64,000 nucleotides of DNA, from assembly GCA_900491605.1 (NCBI GenBank), contig UESW01003827.1, positions 1,581,549 through 1,645,548 of the forward strand. Direction: 5' to 3'. This DNA is from Calamus simplicifolius (taxonomy: Eukaryota > Streptophyta > Magnoliopsida > Arecales > Arecaceae). Under the pieces are notes generated by a model. It saw only the letters and a program-made list of their open reading frames with translations, was not told where the DNA came from and did no database searches. Both the position numbers and the translations under genes were made by a program. Shown here piece after piece: positions 33,778-44,783 of this stretch (position 1 is its first letter; each line of letters opens with the position of its first letter).

Positions 33778-34920
33778 TCAGCCAATGCTGTCCACTGCTA
33801 TCCTGTTCAGCCTTTCAGCTCTATCTGCAATCTCTGACCTCTTCAAGATGCTCTTCTCATCAAAAATAATGTCTCTACTGATGATACACTTCTGTGAATC
33901 TGAACTCCATAGCAAATAGCCTTTAACTCCCTGTGGATACCCGATGAAGATCAGCCTTTGTGATTTTGGGTCCAGCTTGCTCCTTTCAGTTGCCTCCACA
34001 TATGCATAGGCTGGGCAACCAAAAATCCTTAGGTGTCCAAGCTCCACCTTCTTCCCACTCCAGATCTCCTCTGGAATGCCTCCATCAAGTTTTCTATTAG
34101 GGGACCTGTTAACAAGAAAACCAGAGAACATAATTGCATCACCCCAAAAGACCTTGGGCAGTGATGCCTGTAGCCTCAAACACCTAGCCTTCTCTATCAA
34201 TGTACGATTCATCCTCTCTGCCACACCATTCTGCTGGGGAGTCATCCTTACTGTGTAATGGCATTGGATCCCATTTTCCTCACAGTAGCTTTTGAATTCA
34301 TTGCTTGTATACTCCCCTCCATTATCGGATCTCAAACACTTCACTGGTTTTCCTGTCTCCTTTTCAACACCAACTCTCCAAGCTTTAAACCGGGCAAATA
34401 CCTCTGATTTTTCTCTTATCAGATATACCCATACCTTCCTGGAGTAGTCATCAATGAAAGTTAAAAAATACTTAGCCCCACCTCTGGCTGACACAGGGGC
34501 CGGTCCCCATACATCTGAGTGAACTAATTCCAGAATACCTTCACTCTGCTTGGAACTGCTGGCAAACCTCACCCTATGTTGTTTACCATAAATACAGGGC
34601 TCATAGATGTCATTGTCCTCCTTCTTAAGTGCTGGAATTAAACCTCTTTTGCTGAGTTCTATAAGCCCTTTATCACTCATGTGTCCCATTCGATAGTGCC
34701 ACAGTTTATAGACCAACTGTTCCTCCTGTGCCGCTGCTAGCACCTCTGCACCATCTATGGCCACTGAGCCTTCCATCTGATAGAGATTATTTTCCAACCT
34801 TCTCCCTTTCATCACCACTAATGCACCCTTGGTTATCCTCAAACATCCACTCCCCGGCTGGCTTCCAAAAGCATACCCATGCTTCTCCAGGTAGCCCAAA
34901 GAAATTAGATTCTTCTTCAA
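33778..34920 (-). CDS. copia integrase region, open frame of 380 codons
   Basis: Integrase inserts the element cDNA into chromatin. The frame carries the pre-integrase HHCC zinc domain (WHYRMGHMS ... CIYGKQH), then the catalytic core with SDVWGP, FIDDYSRKVWVY, RSDNGGEY and TPQQNGVAERMNRT. The D, D and E positions are intact. Downstream motifs FGCPAYAYV and FIGYPQGVKGY are typical of copia. The ORF is a segment of a gag-pol polyprotein; the ATG at 34920 is only where a frameshift from the protease frame falls. Confidence 0.88.
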   Translation of the reverse strand: MKKNLISLGYLEKHGYAFGSQPGSGCLRITKGALVVMKGRRLENNLYQMEGSVAIDGAEVLAAAQEEQLVYKLWHYRMGHMSDKGLIELSKRGLIPALKKEDNDIYEPCIYGKQHRVRFASSSKQSEGILELVHSDVWGPAPVSARGGAKYFLTFIDDYSRKVWVYLIREKSEVFARFKAWRVGVEKETGKPVKCLRSDNGGEYTSNEFKSYCEENGIQCHYTVRMTPQQNGVAERMNRTLIEKARCLRLQASLPKVFWGDAIMFSGFLVNRSPNRKLDGGIPEEIWSGKKVELGHLRIFGCPAYAYVEATERSKLDPKSQRLIFIGYPQGVKGYLLWSSDSQKCIISRDIIFDEKSILKRSEIADRAERLNRIAVDSIG

Positions 34921-35977
34921 CTCCGGACATGTTTGACAATGGTTAAAGTCCTTATAACCCCATCATACATCCTCACCCTTATGCTTCCAACTCCAGCAAC
35001 CTTACAAGGATGATTATCACCAAGGCATACACTCCCTCCATCAGATTCTTCATAAGTTGCAAACCACTCCCTATGCGAAGTATAATGGTGAGAACATGCT
35101 GAGTCAAGTGTCCAACAACTATCACACTTCTTGGTCCCATCTGAAACTACCAGTACATCATCTTCACTGTCTTCAGATGAATTTGCACCACCATTGCTGG
35201 TTGAACCTCCCTTGGAAATGCCCTTCCCCTTCTCATTCTTCAGAAGTGGGCAATTTCTCTTCAGGTGACCAATCTGATGACACTTGTAACACTTCCATGC
35301 TTTCTGCTTGCCCCGAGACTTAGATCTGCCTTTGGACTTGCCTCTAACCTTTTCCCAGGGTCTTCCTTGCCTCTCATTCACAGCAAGTACCTCCGTGTTA
35401 GAGTTTCCCATGCGAATCTTTTCTCTTTGCTGGTTTGATCTCAGCACCCCTACAACCTCTTCATAATTCAGGGTCTCCTTCCCATACACCAAGGTTGTAA
35501 TCAGACCATCATAGGAACTGGGTAGCGAACACAACAAGATGAGGGTCTTGTCTTCTTCATCAATCTTCACATCAAGGCTCATCACCTCTGAGCACACTTG
35601 ATTGAATTTCTGAATATGGGCCACAAGATCTCCTCCCTCAGGCATTCTCAAGCTGTACAACTGTTTCTTCAACCACAACTTGTTTGTCATGCTCTTTCCC
35701 ATGTAAGTGTTCTCTAAAGTTTCCCAGAGCCCCCTTGTCGTGGTCTGCGTACAAATCTCTGGCAAGACTTGATCAGCCAAGCACATCCTGATTGTGCTAA
35801 ATGCAATCTCCTCTAACTCCTCCCAATCCTCATGACTTACATTATCCGGTCTTTGTTTCACCAAGACCTTATAAATCCTTTGCTGTACCAATAAATCCTT
35901 CACCCTTTTTGCCATAGGGTGAAGTTTCCCTTGCCATCATACTTTTCAAAATCGAATTTAAAGCTACTAGATGCCAT
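34917..35977 (-). pseudogene. copia gag and protease start, one-base frameshift near the N-terminus
   Basis: The likely gag ATG is at 35977, 123 bp inside the PBS. The first about 22 codons are out of frame with the main frame 35915-34917 because an A-run near 35920 appears one base short. The main frame has the gag core (LWLKKQLYSLRM), a knuckle CYKCHQIGHLKRNC near 35290, an acidic stretch and the protease site LDSACSHHYTS near 35110. It ends near 34917, where the integrase frame begins with a four-base overlap. Confidence 0.87.
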
Positions 35978-36099
35978 ATCCAACCAAGAAACAATGCACA
36001 CAATAAAAACAGAAAATTAAACTTGCTGCAGAAATTTCTGGTTTGATATCTTACCAAGAAACGCCCAAGATCCAATCTTTTCTCCACCAAATCACCGAG

Positions 36100-36111
36100 G
36101 CTCTGATACCA
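36100..36111 (-). other. PBS of the nested copia element
   Basis: Minus-strand TGGTATCAGAGC, two bases from the LTR edge at 36114; initiator methionine tRNA complement. Confidence 0.93.
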
Positions 36112-36113
36112 AT

Positions 36114-36837
36114 TGAAGAGTGGATCGTCCTCTTTCTAACCTTGGAGCATAGCACGCATTCGACCAGCCCCAAGTCGTGTGGAGATGCGGAAGCGAGATG
36201 ATATCCCTGCTGAAATTTCTGCAGCAGAATTTTGGATCTTAATCTTAGTAATCTTCACAGATTAATTAGCAACTAGGATTTTCCTTGGTTTCTTGCGCCC
36301 CAAGATTGTAAGAGAGGGTCGTGGCCTCTCTTCTTCCTTACGTGAACCTTCAGATCTGATCCAGAGAATCAAGAGACGCTGCCTAAGGAGAAGGTACTAC
36401 TAGGGTTTCTTCCTTCTCCTTCCTTGAGAGAGGCGGCTCCAAGAAGATAGCTAGGGCAGAGATGGCAGCAATAAAACCTAGAAACCTAGGGCATCTATAT
36501 GTGAGAAGAGAGGAGGAGGAAGAGAAGGGATAGCTTATTATAGGGAGAAAAGGGTTTCTTTCATTCTTCTATAATCATCATCGTTACATGACTATATATA
36601 AACCCGTCCCCATGACGGCCACCAAAATAAAACCAGCACCACACATGAATCGGTGCCTTATTATATGGATAATAAACCCTAAAAAAACTCCCTTGGACCA
36701 AACCACACCTTGGGCCCAAACCCAGCCCAATGATAGACTAGCCCCCTCAAGACCCAACAACCTGGGCCTTAACCCTGTGGAGCCTACAAACCTCCACCCT
36801 AGGATTTAAGCTTTGGAGTACTACACCAGGCTCTATA
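36114..36837 (-). repeat. 5' LTR of the nested copia element
   Basis: 724 bp; it ends TA instead of CA at 36836-36837 (one mutation). A TATA word lies at 36593-36603. Confidence 0.92.
36593..36603 (-). promoter_or_regulatory. TATA box of the nested copia 5' LTR
   Basis: Minus-strand TTTATATATAG lies about 235 bp into the LTR, a normal position for U3/R of a short copia LTR. Confidence 0.6.
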
Positions 36838-36842
36838 GTCAT
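36838..36842. repeat. target-site duplication of the nested copia element, right
   Basis: GTCAT, same as 31164-31168; the interrupted minisatellite resumes here. Confidence 0.88.
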
Positions 36843-37200
36843 CATCTCTTGACCCCGAGACCCCCACGGTCTCGAGGTGCACTGGCATTACCCCACCCGG
36901 GACCCCTTCTGGTCTCGGGGTGGGTCATCATCTCTTAACCCCGAGACCCCCCACCGGTCTTGGGGTGCACTGGCATTTCCACACCCCCGGAACCCCTTTC
37001 GGTCTCGAGGTGGGGTCATCATCTCTTGACCCCGAGACCCCTCACCGGTCTCGGGGTGCACTGGCATTTCCCCACCCTCGGGACCCCTTCCGGTCTCGGG
37101 GTGGGGTCATCATTCTTGGCCCCGAGACCCCCCACCGATCTCGGGGTGCACCAGCATCTCCCCATCCCCGGGACCCCTTCTGGTCTCAGGGTGGGGTCAT
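36838..37200. repeat. 90-bp minisatellite in U3 of the 5' LTR, part 2
   Basis: About four units continue the array at 30370-31163. Together the two parts are about 1150 bp, equal in length to the array in the 3' LTR. Confidence 0.92.
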
Positions 37201-37553
37201 CAACAATTGGCATGAAGTTCAACCGTCGAAAGAAACGACGACTTCAGGCCGCACAACGCACCCACGTGACCCCCAGTACGCCCGTAATTGCCCCCATTAC
37301 GGAGGGCCATACCTCATAACGGTGTATGGTGCATTGCATGTCCCTGTGCATGGCCATGCCTCACTACGGCGTACGATTCGCTACCGCTTGCAACTGTGCT
37401 CGGTCATATCATCCGACGGCACGCACTGAATGCCTTCGCGACTGTTGGACACGTATGGCACCACGTCGGCAAGCGGTACGAGATGTCTCTGGCACGTGCA
37501 GTAATGGTACGATGGTGATCTTCCGAGACAGTGAGATAGGATATTCGGACAGG

Positions 37554-37561
37554 TATAAAAG
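37554..37561 (+). promoter_or_regulatory. TATA box of the gypsy 5' LTR
   Basis: TATAAAAG lies 250 bp before the LTR end and 350 bp after the minisatellite. The same word is at 49023-49030 in the 3' LTR. Confidence 0.75.
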
Positions 37562-37805
37562 CACGTGCTTGCACTGTAAGTAGGGATCTGAACTCTAGTT
37601 TTCTGAGCTTTCTTCCTCCCAGCAAAACCCTAACCACCTCAGTTCTCTTCCGCTGAGCGGTTCTTTGTCTGAGCCCAAGTGACTGACTTGATCGTCGGAG
37701 GGTCCCTATCGATATCACCGGTCTCCGGGGACTTCTTGCAGGACTCCGAGGAGAAGGACGTCCGTCTTCCCCGATGTTTGAGGAAGGTGACTTGGCGTCA
37801 TCAGA

Positions 37806-37822
37806 TTGGTGCGCCAGGAAGG
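37806..37822 (+). other. primer binding site of the gypsy element
   Basis: TTGGTGCGCCAGGAAGG begins two bases after the LTR end. This type of PBS is common in Tat-lineage gypsy elements; I did not assign the tRNA. Confidence 0.75.
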
Positions 37823-37887
37823 GGGTGTGTAAGAAAGACGTCGAGCCAGCAGCTTCCCTTTTTCTCCTTTCTTCAAGATCTTGAGTC

Positions 37888-39590
37888 ATGGTGACGACTC
37901 GGACGAAGGGAGTTTCAGCCAGTCGCGCTGGGGGGCAGCGCTGCGGGGCCGGTCCACCCGCGGAGGCCCCCCCGCTCTCGCATCCAGTATTCCGGAGCCT
38001 CTGCATCTCCGGAGTAGGGCCTTCTGCTCCGCAGAATGACGCTCCCGCGCCTGCTCCGCAGCAACTCCAAGAAGATCGACTCACTGCCCTGGCCACGCAG
38101 GTCCAGTCTTTGGCGGCGATGGTTCAGGGCCTACAGCACCAGCAGGCGGCCTTGCAGCAGCCAGAGCCGAATCCGTCTGTCCCGGGAGTGGTGCAACCCA
38201 GCCAGCATTCCTCCCACCGGAGATCACCGGTTCCTGCGGATCGTCGCCACCGATCCCGGCCAAGCCTCACCACCATGAAGCCTCTAAAAGACCCCGGTCT
38301 CCCTCTCGCCATGCTAGTGTTTCTCCTAAGCGGCGGCACGGGAAGGAGGCGGAGCGCCCGCGCCGGCATCACCGCCCTCGTTCTTCTTCTGAATCTTCGA
38401 AGGAGGGCTCTTTTGATGGCCGGATGCCTCGTCGAGCCGAGCGTCGACTCGAGGAGTGTAATCAGAAGCTGGAGGAGCTTAGCCGTCGGATCACCCACCT
38501 GCCGGAGGTAGACTACGACAGTCGGCCTCCCTTGTCTCGCCGCATCATGGAGGAGCCCATCTCTACCAGGTTCCGCCTTCCTCAACTAGATCCATACGAC
38601 GGGACCACGGACCCCCTGGACCATTTGGAGAGCTATAAGGTGCTCATGCAAGTCCAGGGGGCCACTGATTCACTTATGTGCATTGCTTTCCCGGCCACTT
38701 TGAAGAAGGCTGCTCGAGCTTGGTACTCTCGTCTGCCGCCACAAAGCATCGACTCCTTCGCCAGTTGGAGAGGGCTTTCCTGGCCCATTTTGACGCTTGC
38801 CGGAAGATCCCGAGGGTGGCGGATAGTCTCTTTGCCGTTCAGCAGAAGAGTGGTGAGCCTTTGCGGGATTATGTCGCTCGGTTCAAAGAAGCAGCCCTGG
38901 AGGTCTACAACCTGGAAGGACTCGGTGGCTACTCTGGCTTTGAAGCGGGGGCTGCGCCCTTCTCGCTTCGCATATTCTCTTGACAAGAAGCCACCGGGCT
39001 CTTACTCCGAACTTCTGATCTGGGCCCAGAAATATATCCGGGCGGACGAGGCCGACTTTTTCCGATGCGAAGCTGGCGGGAGTGCCCCAGGAAGCCGACC
39101 AGCCGGAGCCTGCAGAAGTTCGCCCCAGGAGGCCCGAGCCTCCTCGCCGGCCAGACAACCATCCTCGACCACCTGCACCGAGAGACGGACCTTACACTCC
39201 ATTGCTCGCCCCAATATCTCAGATCCTGCTCGAGATTGAAGGGGAGTCATATCTGCAGCGCCCTCCTCCCATCAACCCGAAGATCCCCCGAACAAGAACC
39301 TCTACTGCCGCTACCACCGGGACCATGGCCACGATACCGACGATTGCCATCAGCTGAAGAAAGCTATTGAAGACCTTATTCAGCGGGGCCACCTGGAAAG
39401 TTTGTCCAGAGGAATAACCCGGGAGCTCCCGGCCCATCAGCGCCCCACCACCGGTGATCGACAATGCCCCGACGGAGAAGACGGTGGCAATGATTTCCTG
39501 GGGGGCAGGAGGCCCGTCGAAGAAACTAAGGGGGAGGGGGGAGCTGAGACTGTAATTCCTTTTTTCGAAAAGGACTTGGACGGGTTGTAA
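37888..39590 (+). pseudogene. gypsy gag, frameshifted
   Basis: ATG 37888 opens an Ala/Pro/Gln-rich N-terminus with a short Gln-rich coiled coil (LTALATQVQSLAAMVQGLQ). The frame shifts near 38300-38420 to 38424-39239, which holds the gag core (LPQLDPYDGTTDPLDHLESY, KKAARAWYSRLP). Further shifts near 38760 and 38950 follow. A CHHC-type motif CRYHRDHGHDTDDC lies near 39305-39346. It ends at TAA 39588-39590. The PYDGTTDP motif is typical of Tat-type gag. Confidence 0.82.
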
Positions 39591-39652
39591 ATAAGGATGA
39601 TGATAGCGTCGTCGTATCCATGACGATTGCTAAGCACCTGTAAAAAGAATCT

Positions 39653-39990
39653 TAGTTGACAGTGGGAGCTCCGTAGATGTTTTAAACTACGATGCCTTTG
39701 TTCGTATGAACTTGTCGCATGATCTGCTTCGACCTGTCGCCACGCCTTTGATGGGGTTCACAGGAGATTCCGTGAAGGTTGGGGGAAATCACTCTTCCCG
39801 TAACGGCTGGTACGGCTCCGTGCCAAAGCACTGTTCTCATAAAGTTCTTGGTGGTTCGTGTGCCCCTTGCATACAATGCGATCCTCGGGAGGCCGGGCTC
39901 AACCTCTTGGATGCATATCCACCAAGCGGCTCCTCGTGAGGTTCCCAACCAGCAGAAGGGTCGGCGAGATGCGAGGAGAGCAGGGTCTAC
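39653..39990 (+). pseudogene. gypsy aspartic protease, frameshifted
   Basis: LVDSGSS near 39653-39673 is the active site. PLMGFTGDSV follows, and, in shifted frames, ITLPVTAGTAP and YNAILGRPG (the flap and second half). At least two single-base shifts separate these motifs. Confidence 0.78.
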
Positions 39991-40231
39991 CGGCACTTTG
40001 CTATCACTTGGCCCCTAGCCCTCAGAGACGGCACCTGCACCGGCACCTGAGGTGCTTGACCCGCGAGACTTGGAAAAGAGGGGGAGCCGGCCGAGCGGCT
40101 GCTCACTTTCCCCCTCGGGGAGGACTCCGCGCGGATGGTCGGGTTGGGGCCTTACTTCCGGAGGAAGCTCGTGACCGACTCCTTACCTTCTGCGGGTCAA
40201 CGCGGACGTCTTCGCATGGTCAGCATCCGAC

Positions 40232-42175
40232 ATGCCGGGGATTCCAGAAGAGGTAATTACGCACCAGCTCAACATTCGGCCGGGGTGCCGGCCCGTCAGG
40301 CAGAAGAAAAGGAGTTTTCCTGACCGACAGAAGGCCGTTGATGAGGAGGTGCGGAAGCTGCTGGCGGCTGGCCACATCCGCGAGGTGCGTTACCCGGACT
40401 GGCTAGCGAACGTCGTAATGGTTCGCAAGGCCAGCGGAAGCTGGAGGATGTGCGTGGATTTCACCGACCTCAACAAGGCGTGCCCCAAGGACAGCTTCCC
40501 GCTGCCCCGAATCGACCAGCTGGTGGACGCCACCTCCGGGCATGAGACTCTCAGTTTCATGGATGCGTTCTCGGGGTATAACCAAATCAAGATGAGCCCG
40601 GCGGATGAAGAAGCAACTTCCTTTATCACAGAGAAGGGGATTTATTGTTACAGGGTGATGCCTTTTGGATTGAAAAACGCCGGGGCCACTTATCAAAGAT
40701 TAATGAACAAGGTCTTTGAGGACCAGCTAGGGCGCAACATGGAGGTGTATGTGGATGACATGCTGACCAAGAGCACCAGTGCGGCGGACCATGTAGCTGA
40801 CCTCGAGGAGACTTTCAACAACTTGCGTCGGTATCGGATGAAGCTCAACCCCCACAAATGCGCCTTTGGAGTAGCAGCAGGCAAGTTCCTGGGTTTTATG
40901 GTGACCCAGCGAGGGATCGAAGCCAACCCCGACAAGATTAGAGCTATCCTGGAGATGAGGCCCCAGCCAATAAGAAGGAAGTGCAGCGCCTAACGGGGAG
41001 GGTGGCGGCCTTGAGTCGTTTCATGTCAAGGTCGGCGGAGAGGTGCCTGCCCTTCTTTAAGGCGCTGCGCAAGGTCAACGGCTTCGAATGGACAAAGGAG
41101 TGTCAGGGCTCCTTTGAGGAGTTGAAGCAGTTTCTCTCCACTCCTCCGCTGTTGTCCAAGCCTGAAATGGAGAGGAGCTCTTTTTATATCTGGCCGCTTC
41201 CCCCGAGGCTGTCAGCTCCGTACGTGCGCATGGATGCCGACGGGCCCAGAAGCCAATCTATTACACCAGCAAAGTACTCCATGACGCTGAGACCAGTATT
41301 CGAAAACCGAGAAGATTATCTTCGCCTTGGTGGTCTCTACTCAGCGCCTCCGGCCTTACTTCCAAGCCCATCCCATCGTGCTTACGGACCAGCCCCTTCG
41401 AGCTATCTTGTCTCGCCCCGACACCTCCGGTCGGTTGGCAAGTGGGCCATTAAGCTAAGTGAGTTCGACCTGTCCATCCGGCCAAGGTCAGCCATGAAGT
41501 CCCAGGTGTTGGCGGATTTCCTGGTCGAGTGTTCCTGGACCGAGAGGGATATGGAGGGGGTGCGACCGGAGGAGTGTGACTCTCCCTCATCTGAGGAGGC
41601 GGAGGACTGGATCCTGCATGTGGATGGAGCGGCAAACTCTCAAGGAAGCGGAGCCGGACTCATTCTCGCGAGCCCAGAGGGAGACGTAGTGGAGTACGCT
41701 CTCAGATTCCAGTTCCCAGCAACTAATAATCAGGCGGAGTACGAAGCCTTGCTAGCGGGGATGAGGTTAGCTGAGGGGCTAGGCGCTGGGCGTTTGAGGG
41801 CCTTCACGGACTCTCAACTTGTTTCTGGACAAGATCACCGGGGAGTACGAGGCTAGGGACCCAACCATGTCCCGATACTTGAGCAAGGTGCAGTCCCAGG
41901 CGTCTCATTTCTCTTACTTCCGCGTCAGCTATATCCCCAGAGCGGAGAATGCCAGGGCGATGCATTGTCCCGCTGGCCACTTCGGTCGACGGGACGTTGG
42001 GAAGGACATATGTGGAACACCTACAAGTCCCGAGCACGAGGCCGCGGATGAAGCATTGCCAGTGGAGCAAGAGCCCTCCTGGATGGATGCCTACATCCGG
42101 TATTTGACTGACGGTACTCTCCCGGAGAACCCGCTGAGGCCAAGCTGCTCAGGCGGAGGGCCCCGAGATTCTTGA
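40232..42175 (+). pseudogene. gypsy reverse transcriptase and RNase H (including archaeal-type RNase H)
   Basis: Frame 40232-40993 carries the full RT palm: WRMCVDFTDLNKACP, FMDAFSGYNQI, YCYRVMPFGLKNAGATYQ and catalytic YVDD near 40750. Frame 40981-41856 continues with the connection domain (FKALRKVNGFEWTKEC) and an archaeal-type RNase H (LHVDGAANSQGSGAG, NNQAEYEALLAG, FTDSQLV). It then shifts near 41820 into 41819-42175. The two frames overlap by 13 bp because of a frameshift near 40980. An extra RNase H of archaeal type before integrase is a hallmark of the Tat lineage. Confidence 0.9.
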
Positions 42176-43308
42176 TGATGAACGGGAAGCTTTATCGGAG
42201 ATCCTTCTCATACCCAGTTCTCAGGTGTGTGGGGCCGGCTGAATCAGATTACATCCTCAGAGAGATCCACGAAGGTATATGCGGGAGTCACCTGGGGGGC
42301 AGAGCCCTAGCCTACAAGGCCCTGCGCCAAGGGTACTTCTGGCTGACGATGAAGGAGACGCGGCTGAGCTTGTCAAGAAATGTGATAGCTGTCAACGTCA
42401 CGCTAATATCCAGCGACAGCCGACGTCTCACCTGACCCCCTTGGTGGCACCTTGGCCCTTCGCCCAGTGGGGCATGGATATCCTGGGACCATTTCCCCCG
42501 GCCTCCGGACAGCGAAAGTTCCTCTTGGTAGCGGTGGATCACTTCACCAAGTGGGTTGAAGCCGAGGCCTTGGCCAAGATTACCGAAAGCAAAGTGAGAT
42601 CCTTCTTCTGGAAGTCCATCATATGTCGGTTTGGACTGCCGCACACATTAGTCACTGATAACGGCCGGCAATTTGACAACGCGCCCTTCCGGGAGTTCTG
42701 CTCGAGCTGGGTATCCGTCAGAGGTTCACTTCCGTCGGGCATCCTCAAACCAACGGGGCAGCCGAAGTGACTAATCGGATCATTCTCCAGGGGCTGAGAT
42801 CTCGGCTAGATGGCTGCAAGGGGCGATGGGTGGAGGAGCTCCCCAACGTGCTATGGGCCTACCATACAACGCCGCGAGCCCCCACCGGCGAAACGCCGTT
42901 CAGCTTAGTCTTTGGCTCTGAAGCTGTTATTCCGGTGGAGATTGGTGCACCAAGCCCTCGGGTGGAAGCATACAGCGAGGAAGGTAACCCTGACCAACTG
43001 CGAGCCAACCTCGACCTGGTGGAGGAGGTGCGAGACCGGGCGCGGCTTCGAATGGCAGCCTACCGGCACGGGCCGCAAAGTACTACAACGCTCGTGTGCG
43101 CCCCCGGACGTTCCTGCCAGGAGATCTGGTCCTTCGACGGGCTGAGGTCTCGAAGCCAGCTGAGGGAGGCAAGCTAGCCCCAAATTGGGAGGGGCCTTAC
43201 CGGATCGCCGAAACACTCCGCCACGGAGCTTATAAAATTGAAGAACTTGATGGGACGCCACTCCCTAGGACATGGAATGCAGATAACCTTCGTCGGTATT
43301 ATCAGTAA
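42172..43308 (+). pseudogene. gypsy integrase, frameshifted
   Basis: A zinc-binding region with CDSCQRHANIQR lies near 42375-42410. The core has WGMDILGPFP, VAVDHFTKWVEAEA and LVTDNGRQF (42470-42680), and the E-bearing TNGQ.E motif near 42750 is reached after a frame shift. Frames 42767-43177 and 43096-43308 complete the C-terminal part (WAYHTTPRAPTGETPF, GSEAVIP, PNWEGPYRI, WNADNLRRYY). Pol ends at TAA 43306-43308. Three or four single-base shifts disable it. Confidence 0.88.
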
Positions 43309-43413
43309 TGTATTCCTCCTCTCATGTCAAGTATCACCCCTGTATTCACTTGGGTTTCCGCCCCTCATTCAATATTAACGAGATTCAATTTAGCTACTGA
43401 AATCTTTCACAGA

Positions 43414-44278
43414 AAAGCCCTGCACCAGCCAGGCATAAAGCCCAGTGTACCACTGGCAGAGCGGTGTACCACCGGCTCTCAGCAACAAAAGCCCGACCCT
43501 GGTCGGCACCAAAGCCCTGCACCAGCCAGGCATAAAGCCCAGTGTACCACTGGCAGAGCGGTGTACCACCGGCTCTCAGCAACAAAAGCCCACCCGTCGG
43601 CACCAAAGCCCTGCACCAGCCAGGCATAAAGCCCAGTGTACCACTGGCAGAGCGGTGTACCACCGGCTCTCAGCAACAAAAGCCCGACCTGGTCGGCACC
43701 AAAGCCCTGCACCAGCCAGGCATAAAGCCCAGTGTACCACTGGCAGAGCGGTGTACCACTGGCTCTCAGCAACAAAAGCCCGACCCTGGTCGGCACCAAA
43801 GCCCTGCACCAGCCAGGCATAAAGCCCAGTGTACCACTGGCAGAGCGGTGTACCACCGGCTCTCAGCAACAAAAGCCCGACCCGTCGGCACCAAAGCCCT
43901 GCACCAGCCAGGCATAAAGCCCAGTGTACCACTGGCAGAGGTGTACCACCGGCTCTCAGCAACAAAAGCCCGACCCTGGTCGGCACCAAAGCCCTGCACC
44001 AGCCAGGCATAAAGCCCAGTGTACCACTGGCAGAGCGGTGTACCACCGGCTCTCAGCAACAAAAGCCCGACCCTGGTCGGCACCAAAGCCCTGCACCAGC
44101 CAGGCATAAAGCCCAGTGTACCACTGGCAGAGCGGTGTACCACCGGCTCTCAGCAACAAAAGCCCGACCCTGGTCGGCACCAAAGCCCTGCACCAGCCAG
44201 GCATAAAGCCCAGTGTACCACTGGCAGAGCGGTGTACCACCGGCTCTCAGCAACAAAAGCCCGACACCCATCGGCGCC
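43414..44278. repeat. 97-bp tandem array downstream of pol
   Basis: Nine units of 94-97 bp each start with AAAGCCCTGCACCAGCC (43414, 43511, 43605, 43701, 43798, 43893, 43988, 44085, 44182), and a degenerate tenth is at 44279. Differences are mainly in the GACCCTGGTCGG segment. The unit contains CCAGTGTACCACTGG, a 15-bp palindrome-like word, and GGTGTACCACCGG. Frames open on both strands because of repetition and are not genes. Confidence 0.95.
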
Positions 44279-44783
44279 CAAAGCCCTGCGCTAGCCAGGC
44301 ACGAAGCCCGACACCCGTCGGCACCTAAAGCCCCCTCGGACACAAGAAGCTCCGGGCTTGCTGAACTTAAAGCCCGACACCCGACAGCAAAGTCCCACCG
44401 GTCAAATAAAAGCCGACCCCCGTAGGCATCAAAAGCCACGCGCCTATTTAGTACAAGGTCCAACAATCGGCAGGGCGTTGCGCCGATGGCCTCGAGGAGC
44501 CCGTCTACCTAACCTCTGACTGCCGGCGTTTCCGCTCCGAAAACCTACCCTCCCTGGCCTAACTTTCGGGTCTAAACAGCTGGGGCGGAATAGCTCGAGT
44601 TGGGAGTTGTCCCCCGGTGCTATCGGAACTAATGGGATCACAGGGCTACGTGTGTCAATCGACGAAGTTCATGATAAGACAGAATGCATCTTGAAGAATG
44701 TTTTCATTAATTGGAAAGGACTACAAAATGCCGACGTTGTCGGACTTGTAAAAAAGAAAGAACAAAACAACAAGAGTGCGAGC
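44279..44783 (+). other. spacer with decayed 97-bp repeat ends
   Basis: Units become shorter and irregular (AAAGCCCGACACCC words, 44279-44440), then unique sequence without a frame leads to the end of the antisense ORF. Confidence 0.5.

Larger units (their letters stand above)
31169..36837 (-). mobile_element. Tork-lineage (Tnt1-like) Ty1/copia element, nested, minus strand
   Basis: The LTRs (31169-31890 and 36114-36837), PBS at 36100, purine tract at 31891 and a 5-bp duplication GTCAT are all present. Coding order on the minus strand is gag, protease, integrase, RT, RNase H. The two LTRs differ at only about 15-20 positions of 722 by eye, so it is fairly young. The frames have a few single-base lesions. 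It sits in the minisatellite of an older gypsy LTR. Confidence 0.94.
30323..37803 (+). repeat. 5' LTR of the gypsy element, interrupted by a copia insertion
   Basis: It begins TGATATGACT and ends CGTCATCA next to the PBS. After subtracting 31169-36842 it is about 1807 bp, close to the 1797-bp 3' LTR. U3 consists largely of the 90-bp minisatellite. The rest (37201-37803) matches 48673-49273 with roughly 4-5 percent differences by eye. Confidence 0.92.

Noticed and set aside
38081..39464. Minus-strand frames opposite gypsy gag
   Set aside because: Shadows in GC-rich coding sequence; the plus strand holds the gag motifs.
43414..44278. Regular direct repeats suggesting a CRISPR array
   Set aside because: Units are joined head to tail with no unique spacers, and the host is a plant nuclear genome.
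43394..44466. Repeat-protein frames of 90-156 codons on both strands
   Set aside because: Direct consequence of the 97-bp tandem array; no start context, no domain and frame cycling between units.
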